DNA of 64,000 nucleotides from Saccharibacillus sacchari DSM 19268 (GCF_000585395.1 NZ_KK073875.1:1-64000), one strand, 5' to 3'. Positions 26,847 to 35,447 are shown, numbered from the stretch's first letter. Program-made: numbers and translations. The notes: a model not told the origin generated them from the letters alone.

Positions 26847-27845
26847 TCAAGCTTCGACGAAGTCGAAGCGATGTTTGACCTGATTGGCATCCGCATAGCC
26901 TTCTTGTTCAAGCATCCGCGACAAGGAGTCGGTTGGACAAGCTTCTACGCATTTCAGGCAGCCTTTGCAATATTGATAATCGATACCTTGCAGCACCATC
27001 TGCATCCGGCCGCGTTTGTCCGGTTGTTCTTCCCAGACAAAGCACAGATCCGGGCAAGCCGTATCGCATTGTGCACAGTTAATGCAGGTCGCTTGGTCAA
27101 AGGCAGGCAGCATGCCCGAACGCGAAATGCTGAGGTCTTTCAACAAGCTACTCCCCGGTGTAACCACCATGCCGCCGAGCGGCTGATTTAGATAACCGAA
27201 TGGGTTTTCCGGAGCTTTTTCATAAACCTCGTCGCCCGCCTTTGCAGGAACTTCAAGCATTTCAATCTCGCTGTATCCACGCTCAAACACACGAATTGCC
27301 AATTCAACCGCCTGCGGATATTTTTTACCCAGCGATTTGGCAATAACGTCCTTCATAAACTCAGGGTCCAGGAATCCGCACAAACGGAACAATCCGCCGA
27401 GCATTGCCATATTGACTTTGTTTTTCTCTTCAAGCGCAATTCGCGTCGCATCCAAGACCGCAACCGTGCAACCGTGCAACTTTGCATCATCCGCGATACG
27501 CTGCGCGGAATGTGCCGAATTCACCAAGACAATGCCGCCTGGACGAACACCGGAGGCACCTCCTGTTCGGATCAACGCTTCATGAAAAATGCCGATGACA
27601 TGCGGATGCTCGATCGGCGATGTATCGCGAATCGGCGTACCCAGCTCGCAGAAACGGATATGCGCCTTGACCGGCGATCCTTTTTTCTCCGATCCGTACG
27701 ACGAGAAACTGACTCCGTCCATGCCCGCTCCGACGATCCCGGCTTCCGCAAGCATTTTGCCTGCCAGATTGGCGCCGAGTCCTCCGATCGATTCCAGTCG
27801 GATTTCGAAAAAGCCAAGTTTGTTTACTTCAGGCAGTACCGCCAC
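26847..27845 (-). CDS. 2-oxoacid:ferredoxin oxidoreductase, fused gamma-delta subunit
   Basis: A 332-residue protein. Residues 1-190 form the gamma domain (FFEIRLESIGGLGANLAGKMLAEAG; SSYGSEKKGSPVKAHIR), which closes over CoA in this family. Residues about 250-310 form a two-cluster ferredoxin (delta) with CINCAQCDTACPDLC and CKGCLKCVEACP, each supplying four Cys ligands. Together with the fused alpha-beta gene it makes a two-polypeptide enzyme that oxidatively decarboxylates a 2-oxoacid to acyl-CoA and reduces ferredoxin. The start is GTG with GGAGGGGG upstream. An FNR-like palindrome lies 56-71 bases before the start. Confidence 0.88.
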   Translation of the reverse strand: MAVLPEVNKLGFFEIRLESIGGLGANLAGKMLAEAGIVGAGMDGVSFSSYGSEKKGSPVKAHIRFCELGTPIRDTSPIEHPHVIGIFHEALIRTGGASGVRPGGIVLVNSAHSAQRIADDAKLHGCTVAVLDATRIALEEKNKVNMAMLGGLFRLCGFLDPEFMKDVIAKSLGKKYPQAVELAIRVFERGYSEIEMLEVPAKAGDEVYEKAPENPFGYLNQPLGGMVVTPGSSLLKDLSISRSGMLPAFDQATCINCAQCDTACPDLCFVWEEQPDKRGRMQMVLQGIDYQYCKGCLKCVEACPTDSLSRMLEQEGYADANQVKHRFDFVEA

Positions 27846-27900
27846 ACCTTTTCCCCCTCCGTATTTTGTTTTAAATTTAACAATTTACATGAGGTGTCAC

Positions 27901-27916
27901 TGTAATAAATATCACA
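27901..27916 (-). promoter_or_regulatory. FNR/CRP-type palindrome upstream of the oxidoreductase operon
   Basis: TGTGATATTTATTACA on the minus strand fits TGTGA-N6-TCACA with one mismatch. A possible -10 (TAAATT, about 27873-27878) would put transcription start near 27866 and the site centre near -42, the class II activator position. Confidence 0.45.
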
Positions 27917-28010
27917 CGCCAAGTTTGAAAAAGGTCTGCGAAAGGCCTTATTTCGTCCCACTTTCGCCTTAACCGCGCGGTTTGGTTCATTAAAACTGCT
28001 AACACGTAAA

Positions 28011-28042
28011 AAAGCGGGATCTCCCTAAGAAGATCCCGCTTT
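28011..28042 (-). terminator. Terminator after pncB
   Basis: AAAGCGGGATCT and AGATCCCGCTTT form a perfect 12-bp stem with an eight-base loop, 67 bases beyond the pncB stop. Confidence 0.85.
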
Positions 28043-28108
28043 TCCCTATATTTATCGAATCGAATTCCTGATCCGCATTTCGATATTCCCTACTATCTTG
28101 TCGACGCT

Positions 28109-29575
28109 TTAACTTTCCGGCGTACCTTCTGTTTCTTCCATATAACGATCGATCAGACCCTGCTTGAGCTGCCAAGCCTTCTCGCTGATGTTGACGCGGT
28201 AAATTTCCGGATTCAGCTTGCGCAAATACTGCGGCCAAAACTGCTTGAGCTGGGATGCGTGGTAGTCCCGGATATCGTTCAGCGAAGGCAGCTCGTACAC
28301 GAGTTTGCCTTCCTCGAAGATCGGCACCAACATCCGCTCGGCATCGTAGTTTTTCACATAGCGGCGAATGTACGTATGCAGCGGATTGAACAGCTTCAGC
28401 TGCTTGCCTTCGCTCGGCTCGTCTTCCTCCGGGAAACAAATATAGTCGGCAATCGCTTTACCCGTCCCGCGATCGATAATGCGATACACGTCTTTTTTGC
28501 CGGGTGTCGTTACCTTTTCGGGATTGGCCGATATCTTGATCGTCGGCTGCATGATTCCGTCCACTTCCCGCTCGACCAGCTTATACACGCCGCCCAGCGA
28601 AGGTTGGTCGTGCGCCGTGATTAGCTGCGTTCCGACACCCCATATATCGATGCGCGCATCCTGCGTTTTCAGCTCGGTGATCGTATGTTCATCGAGATCA
28701 TTCGACGCAACGATTTTCACATAATCAAGCCCGGCTTCGTCCAGCATTTTGCGCGCTTCGATGGACAGATAAGCCAAGTCGCCGCTGTCCAGGCGAATCG
28801 AGTTCAGACGTTTCCCGCGTTCCTCCAGCTTCTTCGCCGTACGGATCGCGTTAGGCACGCCGCTTCTGAGCGTGTCGAACGTATCGACCAGCAGCGAAGA
28901 ATAATCCGGCAGCACTTCCGCATACTTGTCGAACGCCTCTTGTTCGCTCCCGAAACTCTGTACCCACGCATGCGCATGAGTGCCTTTGGTCGGAATACCG
29001 AAGCGTTTGCCCGCCATCATGTTGGATGTGGCGTCGAAACCGGACAAGTAAGCCGCGCGCGCTCCCCAGACCGCGGCGTCCGCTTCCTGCGCGCGGCGCG
29101 TTCCGAATTCCAGCAATGTATCGCCGTCCGCAGCCTGCTTGATTCGAGCGGCCTTGGTCGCAATCAACGTCTGGAAGTTCATAAAGTTCAGCAGCGCCGT
29201 CTCGACCAATTGGGCTTCGAAAATGGTGCCTTCGACTCGAATTAACGGTTCATTCGGGAACACGACGGCTCCTTCGCGCATCGAGTGTACGGTTCCGTTA
29301 AAATGAAACGTCCGAAGCTCTTCCAGAAAAAGGGGATCGTAATTCTCCTCTTGCTCCGACAGGTAGCGGATATCGTCCTCTTGAAAACGAAGGTTCGAGA
29401 TATAATGCACGATTCGTTCGAGCCCCGCAAAAACGCCGTAGCCGTTCCCGAACGGAAGACTGCGGAAGTAAGCCTCGAATACCGCGCGGTGCTTGTGCGT
29501 ACCGTGCATCCAGTGAGCATACATCATATTGATCTGATACTTATCCGTATGTAAAGCCATTCCAGGCGTCTCCAT
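28109..29575 (-). CDS. pncB: Nicotinate phosphoribosyltransferase
   Basis: A 488-residue enzyme of the Preiss-Handler NAD salvage route, joining nicotinate and PRPP to give nicotinate mononucleotide. Recognisable parts are the N-terminal LHTDKYQINMMYAHW, the FEAYFRSLPF block, LLEFGTRRAQ in the substrate site with the conserved His-containing GTHAHAWVQSF, and the phosphate-binding RLDSGDLAYLS followed by VASNDLDEHTI. Length is typical of the longer Gram-positive PncB. The start follows GGAGGAGGGAACAGT. It is the last gene of an nrtR-pncA-pncB unit. A GC-rich hairpin (about 29608-29636) lies in the gap to pncA and may stabilise or partly terminate the message. Confidence 0.95.
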   Translation of the reverse strand: METPGMALHTDKYQINMMYAHWMHGTHKHRAVFEAYFRSLPFGNGYGVFAGLERIVHYISNLRFQEDDIRYLSEQEENYDPLFLEELRTFHFNGTVHSMREGAVVFPNEPLIRVEGTIFEAQLVETALLNFMNFQTLIATKAARIKQAADGDTLLEFGTRRAQEADAAVWGARAAYLSGFDATSNMMAGKRFGIPTKGTHAHAWVQSFGSEQEAFDKYAEVLPDYSSLLVDTFDTLRSGVPNAIRTAKKLEERGKRLNSIRLDSGDLAYLSIEARKMLDEAGLDYVKIVASNDLDEHTITELKTQDARIDIWGVGTQLITAHDQPSLGGVYKLVEREVDGIMQPTIKISANPEKVTTPGKKDVYRIIDRGTGKAIADYICFPEEDEPSEGKQLKLFNPLHTYIRRYVKNYDAERMLVPIFEEGKLVYELPSLNDIRDYHASQLKQFWPQYLRKLNPEIYRVNISEKAWQLKQGLIDRYMEETEGTPES

Positions 29576-29669
29576 ACTGTTCCCTCCTCCGATACCGCCT
29601 AACAGACGGCCGCGCCTCCGTTAACGGAGCGCGGCGTGCCTTGCAGCAATAAGTGTTGATCCGTCAAAG

Positions 29670-30224
29670 TTACCCATTTACCTGCCATCCCGAAACAACT
29701 TTCGCCCCGAGGCTGCCTGTAAAATGTCCCAGTGCCCAATCATGCCCCGCAGCATTGAAGCTGGCAACCGCATCCTCGTGCACCACGATCTCAAACCCGT
29801 GATTGTAAGCATCCATCGCCGTGTGCAGCACGCAAATATCCGTACATACGCCGATCAGATGAACCTCGGCGATTCCGCGGGCGCGAAGGCGCAGTGCAAG
29901 ATCCGTACCTGCAAAAGCACTGTATCGGGTCTTGTCCATCCAGTAGATATGCTCTTCGTTCTGCTCATAAGCGGCTTTGAGTCCGCCGTACAGTTCCCGT
30001 CCTGCCGTGCCTCGAATATTATGCGGCGGGAAAAGGGTGCTTTCGGGATGGTGCGGATCGTTCTGCTCATGCAAATCGACCGCCATTACCGCATAATCTC
30101 CGTTTGAGGCGAACTGCGTCGTCAAATCGATCATTCTCTGTTCAATCTCGATAGCGGGCTGTCCGACCGGCAAACTTCCATCCACAAAATCATTCGTATA
30201 ATCGATTACGATCAAGGCTCTCAT
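29670..30224 (-). CDS. pncA: Nicotinamidase
   Basis: A 184-residue cysteine hydrolase that deamidates nicotinamide to nicotinate. The catalytic triad is visible: D8 (VIDYTNDF), K98 (WMDKTRYSAF) and C131 (GVCTDICVLHTA). The metal-binding DLHEQNDPHHPES (D50, H52 and a His at 58-59) separates nicotinamidases from other isochorismatase-like hydrolases. It feeds pncB directly downstream, 94 bases away, and follows nrtR by 59 bases. Confidence 0.94.
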   Translation of the reverse strand: MRALIVIDYTNDFVDGSLPVGQPAIEIEQRMIDLTTQFASNGDYAVMAVDLHEQNDPHHPESTLFPPHNIRGTAGRELYGGLKAAYEQNEEHIYWMDKTRYSAFAGTDLALRLRARGIAEVHLIGVCTDICVLHTAMDAYNHGFEIVVHEDAVASFNAAGHDWALGHFTGSLGAKVVSGWQVNG

Positions 30225-30283
30225 CGCTTCCGTTCACGCTCCTGTCACTGGGATGCTTTAACCCGCCGGGATGCTTTAACCAA

Positions 30284-31057
30284 TCAAGAGTAAATCGATA
30301 ATCGCGGTACGTTGTCGAGAAACCGGTAAAGCTGAGCCGGCCGCTGCGAATACTGATTCGAGCTGATCGGCACTCCGTTTTCGTCGCGAACTTCCTCAAG
30401 AATTCCTTTGCGGCTTCGCGTAGACGTGATCTTTCGAATAAAATTGGGTTCTTCGAAGTCCGGCACGACAGCCTTAATGACCTGATAAAGTTCGCTGAGC
30501 GTAAATTCCTGAGGCAAAAATTTGCGAGCAATCGTGGTCTTAAGCATCTTCTCCTGAATTCTCCGGTAAGCATCGGCGATAATATCCCGATGGTCGAACC
30601 CCAAATCCAATTCATCCAACGCTTCCTCGATTGTGAACAATCCCACTTCTTCGGCATCGTCTGCGGCTTGGCGCTTCTCCAGTACCTCTTCCTCTACCAA
30701 AGCAAAGAAAGCATGCGAGATAATCCAACCCCGCGGGTCACGTCCCGGGTCGCTATACACGCTCAAATATTCCAAATGACGTCCCACGACGCCGGTTTCC
30801 TCTTTCAGCTCGCGCAGCGCCGTCTCGTACAGCGATTCGTCGTCCCGGGAAAAACCGCCCGGAAGCGCCCATTTCCCTGCAAATGGCCAGGAACGACGGC
30901 GAATCAGCATTACGCGCAGCTCGCGCAGCGGAAGGGTCTTGGTTACCGTCTTGCGCTCTTTTTTCGTCAACGTAAACATCACGATGTCGGCCGGAGCCCC
31001 GTCCGGAGTCCGATATTTCTTGGCATCGTATTTCTTTTGCTCATCTTGTTCGTTCAT
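30284..31057 (-). CDS. nrtR: NrtR-type Nudix regulator of NAD metabolism
   Basis: About 257 residues: an N-terminal Nudix domain with a complete Nudix box (GFSRDDESLYETALRELKEE then TG) and a C-terminal winged-helix-like domain (KFLPQEFTLSELYQVIKAVV; NFIRKITSTRSRKGI). This two-domain layout is that of NrtR, a repressor that senses ADP-ribose or related NAD intermediates. The adjoining pncA and pncB support the call. The intact box means it may also hydrolyse ADP-ribose. The start is uncertain: I prefer the ATG at 31057, preceded by GGTGATG, but ATGs at 31069 and 31063 or a TTG at 31099 are possible. A palindrome lies over the presumed transcription start. Confidence 0.85.
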   Translation of the reverse strand: MNEQDEQKKYDAKKYRTPDGAPADIVMFTLTKKERKTVTKTLPLRELRVMLIRRRSWPFAGKWALPGGFSRDDESLYETALRELKEETGVVGRHLEYLSVYSDPGRDPRGWIISHAFFALVEEEVLEKRQAADDAEEVGLFTIEEALDELDLGFDHRDIIADAYRRIQEKMLKTTIARKFLPQEFTLSELYQVIKAVVPDFEEPNFIRKITSTRSRKGILEEVRDENGVPISSNQYSQRPAQLYRFLDNVPRLSIYS

Positions 31058-31108
31058 CGGCATCACCATCGCAGCATTTGATAAATTCAGGTTATACAAG
31101 TTCCAAAT

Positions 31109-31121
31109 ATGATATTATCAT
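31109..31121. promoter_or_regulatory. Perfect palindrome over the nrtR transcription start (candidate operator)
   Basis: ATGATATTATCAT is a 13-base perfect palindrome. It touches the -10 box of the nrtR promoter and covers the expected start point, an ideal place for autorepression by NrtR. Confidence 0.5.
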
Positions 31122-31147
31122 TATGACACACTCGAATCATTTGTCAA
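31120..31147 (-). promoter_or_regulatory. nrtR-pncA-pncB promoter
   Basis: A perfect TTGACA (31142-31147), a 16-base spacer and CATAAT (31120-31125) on the minus strand. The -35 lies within the 3' end of the GNAT gene. Confidence 0.6.
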
Positions 31148-32213
31148 CCCTTCCCTGTTTAACGGTACGCAGATCACAGCCCATCTGATACAGGTCCACA
31201 GGTTCGCCTTCAATCATCAAGGCGCCGCGCATGACGCCTTCCAAGCGGAAGCCGAGCGAACGGTATAATCGATATGCCCTTTGATTCGAAGCTTGCACGG
31301 TCAATTCTGCACGCAGCACCTGCCGCCGCGCTGCCCACTCGAACATCTCTTGGAATAGCCGGCGACCCAGCCCCTTCCCTGTGCAAACTTCCAAAATGCC
31401 CACCACGATATAGATCGTATGTTGGTTCCGCCTGACCTTGCCGCCCGTAGCCTCGAGATAACCGACGACTTCGCCATCCATTTCCGCAACTAACATCAAC
31501 GAATTGGAACTGCGGAGCAGCGAACGAATTTGCTCAAGCTGATCGCCGTCGGTCAGCCGACGCTCTCCCGGTTCATAGAGCATCGAGGTTGTCTCGCGGT
31601 CCAATCGTTTTTTCATGGAAAGCAGACTGCGGCTATCCCGAAGCTCCGCCCTGCGAATCGTCGGCCTCTGCTCTACCGGTCTGTCCCCGAAGACATCGCG
31701 CAGCACCGCCTCTGACGAATTCCGCCCTTGTGCCAGTAATTCCAGCATCAACCGATCCAGGCGTCGCAGTCCGCTGCCTTCCGCTGGCGCAAGCTGAAAA
31801 TCCGCATAATAATCCGGTTCCGCCGCCACAATGCGAAACCCGGCACGCTGGCAAGCGTAGAGCAAGTCCGTTTCCCATGCCCCGATATAAGCCATCAAGC
31901 GTCGAACTCCCCGCTGTGTCCACTCCGTATCCACCTCTTGAAGCAGGCGGATCAATTGTTCGAGTTCTTCGGCTGTTCGCCCTTTTAGCGCTATATTCAC
32001 GATCTCCGCCTCTTCCGCTCCCATGCGAAGACAGCCGACGACGGCAAGCACTTCTTCGGTTGCCGCACGAATCGACCACCACTCGGCTTCATGCAGGTAC
32101 GTCTCGATGCGCCAGTCCAGAGGGTCTCCCTGTTTTAACAGCTCGATCGGCAAAGCATTCGGTTCCGATTCACGTATAACTTGTTCCATCCGGCTGATCC
32201 GGCCACGCTCCAT
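31137..32213 (-). CDS. Tandem GNAT-family acetyltransferase
   Basis: A 358-residue protein with two GNAT-like folds. The C-terminal half (about 185-350) is the better one, with the acetyl-CoA loop in CTGKGLGRRLF, preceded by LVAEMDGEVVGYLEATG and followed by TVQASNQRAYRLYRSLGF. The N-terminal half (about 30-150) keeps only the outline (LAVVGCLRMG...VNIALKGR) and may be degenerate. The acceptor is unknown. The start at 32213 follows GAGGGGGCGTTACGC; an ATG at 32189 is a weaker option. Confidence 0.82.
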   Translation of the reverse strand: MERGRISRMEQVIRESEPNALPIELLKQGDPLDWRIETYLHEAEWWSIRAATEEVLAVVGCLRMGAEEAEIVNIALKGRTAEELEQLIRLLQEVDTEWTQRGVRRLMAYIGAWETDLLYACQRAGFRIVAAEPDYYADFQLAPAEGSGLRRLDRLMLELLAQGRNSSEAVLRDVFGDRPVEQRPTIRRAELRDSRSLLSMKKRLDRETTSMLYEPGERRLTDGDQLEQIRSLLRSSNSLMLVAEMDGEVVGYLEATGGKVRRNQHTIYIVVGILEVCTGKGLGRRLFQEMFEWAARRQVLRAELTVQASNQRAYRLYRSLGFRLEGVMRGALMIEGEPVDLYQMGCDLRTVKQGRVDK

Positions 32214-32251
32214 GCGTAACGCCCCCTCTGCGCTCCTGCGAGTCCTGCCAA

Positions 32252-32282
32252 AAACAAAAGACGCGGAGACGATCGTCCGCGC
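32252..32282 (-). terminator. Terminator after ricA
   Basis: CGCGGA and TCCGCG form the base of a GC-rich hairpin, followed by TCTTTTGTTT on the minus strand, between ricA and the GNAT gene. Confidence 0.55.
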
Positions 32283-32305
32283 CTTGTCGTGGCTCCCGCC
32301 GCCCT

Positions 32306-32752
32306 TTAGCCGCAGGAAGCCGGCGGTGCGTCCGCCCCTTTTTCCACGACAATCTTTTCCGAAACTGTAGTATGGATCGCGGAGATGACCATTTGCAGCA
32401 GATCGTTAATCTCAACTTGTCCCTCCTGGTAATCGCTCACGATCGGAATACCGTCCAACTCATCTTGAAGCTCGCTCAGTTCCGCTTCGATCATGGCTGC
32501 CATTTTAGCATTTTTCATCGCTTCGAACGCTACAATTTCCTTTTGCTTCTTTTTAATCGTCGTAATCAGGTATTGAATCCGTTCATGTCCCTGAATTTGA
32601 CGTTCCGCCTGTTGAAAGATCCGAACTTCCTCGCTCGAAGAAATCAGCCCGGCCAATTCGCGCGTTTTATTAACGATGTCGCTTCGATTCCAGACGCCTA
32701 CCGGAGCGCCGACCGACATTTTTTCCGAATCTTTATTTTGCTGAATATCCAT
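32306..32752 (-). CDS. ricA: YlbF/YmcA-family regulator, RicA-like
   Basis: A 148-residue helical protein of the YlbF/YmcA family. In Bacillus, RicA works with RicF and RicT as a specificity factor for RNase Y, affecting mRNA maturation, biofilm formation and competence. The core EVRIFQQAERQIQGHERIQ and TTIKKKQKEIVAFEAMKN is recognisable, and a single Cys lies next to the C-terminus (PPASCG). YmcA identity rather than YlbF rests on position downstream of rny-ymdB-spoVS. The usual miaB neighbour is missing here. The start follows AAAGGAGGGG. Confidence 0.82.
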   Translation of the reverse strand: MDIQQNKDSEKMSVGAPVGVWNRSDIVNKTRELAGLISSSEEVRIFQQAERQIQGHERIQYLITTIKKKQKEIVAFEAMKNAKMAAMIEAELSELQDELDGIPIVSDYQEGQVEINDLLQMVISAIHTTVSEKIVVEKGADAPPASCG

Positions 32753-32982
32753 GGGGTGTGCCCCTCCTTTATTTCATGTGACTGCTATATACGTCAATCG
32801 CTTCGTGCATTCGAGAAAACGCTTTGCCTTATTAAACAGTATGCTTATACGGTAAAAAATTATATCATACTGCCACCTTTCTATCCATCGGTTTTCCCGC
32901 TCTGTCTTTTTTGCAACCTATTGCCTCTTTATGCGGTATACTGTAGAGTACTCGGGTTAACAAGACACTAGGAGGATCACTG

Positions 32983-34053
32983 TTGAAAAAGAAACGCATC
33001 GCCTTATACCTGGCCGCGACGCTGGTAGGCGCTTCGGCCGTCATGCCAGTTGCGCCGCGCGCCGCTATTGCCGCTTCGTCGGACACTTCGATCGTGTCTT
33101 CGATCACTGGCGCTTTCGAGCAGAAAAAAACGACGCTTACGGTCAATATGACCAGTTCCCAACTCTCCCGTATCCACAGCTTGCTGGATAGCGCTTCGGC
33201 TCAGTCCGATCCCTATGCCCGCTATACGCTGGATCGGGTCGACACGGAATACAGCGTTCGCGGTTCAAAAGCAACAGTTCGTTTCACGATCAGCTATTTG
33301 GAGAACAAGCAGCAGGCCGACTACGTCACAGCCCAAGCCAAAGCGACACTCAAGACGATCGTCAAGGCCGGCATGAGCGAAGAAGAAAAGGTGAAGGTCA
33401 TCCATGATTATATCGTGAAAAAATTTGCCTATGACGAGTCGATGACGCGTTACTCCGCTTATGAAGGACTGACGAAGGGAACTACGGTCTGTCAGGGTTA
33501 CGCACTGTTGGCTTATCGGATGTTCTCCTTGGCCGGAATCGAGAATCATATCGTGGAAGGCGTAGCCGGCGGACAGGCGCATGTCTGGAATAAAGTCAAA
33601 GTTGACGGAAAGTGGTACAACATTGACATGACATGGGACGACCCGACACCCGACCGTAAAAATGAAGTTTCGTATTCGTACTATCTAGTGACGGATAAGC
33701 TGTTGGCTCGCGATCATGCCTGGACGAAGAACAATCTTCCGGCCGCGACTTCCGACTACCGTACGCTGCTTGCTCAAAAAGCCAAAAACAGCGCCAAGCA
33801 CCGCAATCTGTTAGCTGCGATCGGCGGAGAGATTACGGCAAGCACCGCTGCGCTGAAACAAAAGGTCCTCTCTTCCATCGCAAACGGCAAAGCCGAGCTG
33901 ACGGTGCAACATGATTTCAATTCCAACTCGCCTAAAAGCGTATTGGATCAAATTATGAAAGCATGCCGGGAAACGGATGTTAAAAATGTCCGTTACGGCT
34001 ACCAGATTGCAGATAACGGCATGGCGATCCTCAAGTTTGCTTTCGATTATTAA
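32983..34053 (+). CDS. Secreted transglutaminase-like domain protein
   Basis: A 356-residue exported protein starting at a TTG with GGAGGATCACTG upstream. Residues 1-30 form a signal peptide (KKKRIALYLAATLVGASAV... AIAA). The transglutaminase-like core has the Cys in TTVCQGYALLAYRMF (about residue 170), the His in GGQAHVWNKVKVDG and the Asp in YNIDMTWDDP, so the triad is intact. The fold is used by proteases and peptide-modifying enzymes of the cell surface; the target is unknown. It is the only plus-strand gene in the right half of the window, lying between ricA and pduL, and may be a later insertion. Confidence 0.87.
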   Translation: MKKKRIALYLAATLVGASAVMPVAPRAAIAASSDTSIVSSITGAFEQKKTTLTVNMTSSQLSRIHSLLDSASAQSDPYARYTLDRVDTEYSVRGSKATVRFTISYLENKQQADYVTAQAKATLKTIVKAGMSEEEKVKVIHDYIVKKFAYDESMTRYSAYEGLTKGTTVCQGYALLAYRMFSLAGIENHIVEGVAGGQAHVWNKVKVDGKWYNIDMTWDDPTPDRKNEVSYSYYLVTDKLLARDHAWTKNNLPAATSDYRTLLAQKAKNSAKHRNLLAAIGGEITASTAALKQKVLSSIANGKAELTVQHDFNSNSPKSVLDQIMKACRETDVKNVRYGYQIADNGMAILKFAFDY

Positions 34054-34080
34054 GAGTTGCTTCACAGGATGCAGCATCCA

Positions 34081-34117
34081 AAAAAACGGGACCGTCCATG
34101 ATGGACAGTCCCGCTTT
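34081..34117. terminator. Bidirectional terminator
   Basis: CGGGACCGTCCAT and ATGGACAGTCCCG form a 13-base stem with one mismatch, with an A-run before and a T-run after. It lies between the converging transglutaminase-like and pduL genes. Confidence 0.8.
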
Positions 34118-34177
34118 TGCTATATTCAATCCACAAGGCCAAACATTCCCGGCCGTTGATCGGGTTGAAACAAATGA

Positions 34178-34750
34178 TTAACCGACGATTTCAGCCGTAT
34201 CGCCCGTTTTCGCCAACACCGCATTGGCTTCATCGGTGTCGATGTGCATATCGAGCGCGAACGAGTCGGATACGCGCGCAATCACGTTTTCAAACACAAC
34301 GCCACGGTCTCCGCCGAAGCGAACTTTCAACAGCTGTTGATCTTGAATGTCCCATTTTGCGGCATCCGAAGTATGGAAGTGAATGTGACGCGCAGCCACG
34401 ATTACGCCTTCTTCGATTTGAACTTCGCCAGCAGGTCCTTTGAGCAGGATACCTGGCGTTCCGGATGTTTTACCCGATTCGCGAACCGGAGCTTTGACGC
34501 CCAGCGCGAACGAGTCTGTTTGCGAAATTTCAAGTTGCGTGGCTGGACGTGCAGGTCCCAGAATACGGACTTTCGGGAACGTACCTTTCGAACCGACAAC
34601 TTCAACCGTTTCGTTGGCTGCAAATTGTCCGGGTTGCGAGAGAGCCTTCATTTCCGTCAGTTGATATCCTTGTCCAAACAATGTTTCTACGTGCTCCTGA
34701 CTAAGGTGGATGTGACGTGCGGACACGCCTACAGGTACGATTTTGCTCAT
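34178..34750 (-). CDS. pduL: Phosphate propanoyltransferase / acetyltransferase, PduL family
   Basis: A 190-residue PduL-type phosphotransacylase, which interconverts acyl-CoA and acyl-phosphate. The family begins VPVGVSARHIHLS, and the second His motif AARHIHFHTSDA marks the zinc site; both beta-barrel halves are present. No shell or signature enzyme genes of a microcompartment are nearby, and there is no encapsulation-type N-terminal extension, so it is probably a cytosolic housekeeping acetate-pathway enzyme. It could work with the ferredoxin oxidoreductase upstream to make acetyl-phosphate. That link is inference. Confidence 0.92.
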   Translation of the reverse strand: MSKIVPVGVSARHIHLSQEHVETLFGQGYQLTEMKALSQPGQFAANETVEVVGSKGTFPKVRILGPARPATQLEISQTDSFALGVKAPVRESGKTSGTPGILLKGPAGEVQIEEGVIVAARHIHFHTSDAAKWDIQDQQLLKVRFGGDRGVVFENVIARVSDSFALDMHIDTDEANAVLAKTGDTAEIVG

Positions 34751-34892
34751 TGCGAGTCACTCCTATTCATTTCTCTGGTATGGGTTTCGTTCAAGTCAAG
34801 TATTCGAAAATACTCGCGCGCCCTTTATTATACACCTTCCTTTTCAAAAGAAAAAGGATTGTCACATTCCGATCACAGATTTCACGCATAAA

Positions 34893-34936
34893 AAAGGGAC
34901 AGGTTCTCTGCCATTGCGCAGCCAACCTGTCCCTTT
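34893..34936 (-). terminator. Terminator after spoVS
   Basis: AAAGGGACAGGTT and AACCTGTCCCTTT form a perfect 13-bp stem with a smaller inner GCGCA hairpin, 64 bases after the spoVS stop. Confidence 0.8.
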
Positions 34937-34999
34937 CGTTATAAACCCGTATACGCGCCAGTCTAAGGTCTTACTCCATTCCATGCATGAATCTGTCTA

Positions 35000-35260
35000 C
35001 TATCTCGGTTCCACGATCAATTTGATCGCCGTTCGTTCTTCCCCGTCAATGACGACATCGGTAAAGGCCGGAATACAGATCAAATCTACCCCTCCCGGTG
35101 CAACAAATCCCCGGGCAATGGCTACTGCTTTGACCGCTTGGTTGAGTGCTCCCGCCCCGATCGCCTGAAGTTCGGCGGCTCCTTGCTCGCGCAGCACGCC
35201 TGCAAGCGCACCGGCAACGGAATTGGGATTGGATTTGGCAGAAACTTTTAATACATCCAT
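35000..35260 (-). CDS. spoVS: Stage V sporulation protein S
   Basis: An 86-residue Alba-like protein (MDVLKVSAKSNPNSVAGALA...), virtually textbook SpoVS. It affects sporulation and septation in Bacillus; homologues also occur in non-sporulating relatives, so presence alone does not prove sporulation. The start at 35260 follows GAGGAGGTACCTGCTC; the longer frame upstream lacks family sequence. It lies downstream of rny-ymdB as in Bacillus and Paenibacillus. Confidence 0.95.
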   Translation of the reverse strand: MDVLKVSAKSNPNSVAGALAGVLREQGAAELQAIGAGALNQAVKAVAIARGFVAPGGVDLICIPAFTDVVIDGEERTAIKLIVEPR

Positions 35261-35447
35261 GAGCAGGTACCTCCTCTGGGAAGAAGTGATGAACAGTAGT
35301 GCAGTGTATAGGATGGCGAAGCAGCAATTACAGCCTTGACTAACGACTTGCTGTTTGATAACTATTCGCGGCACTTCCGTAAAATCCTTCTTTTTCGAGG
35401 TCGAACGACAAAATATTACGAGTATTTATAAAAAAACCTGCAAAACG

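Noticed and set aside
29608-29636. GC-rich hairpin between pncA and pncB as another copy of the palindromic repeat family
   Set aside because: It shares no sequence block with the four copies and is much shorter.
34178-34750. A bacterial microcompartment locus around pduL
   Set aside because: No shell (BMC-domain) or aldehyde-dehydrogenase genes occur in the neighbourhood.
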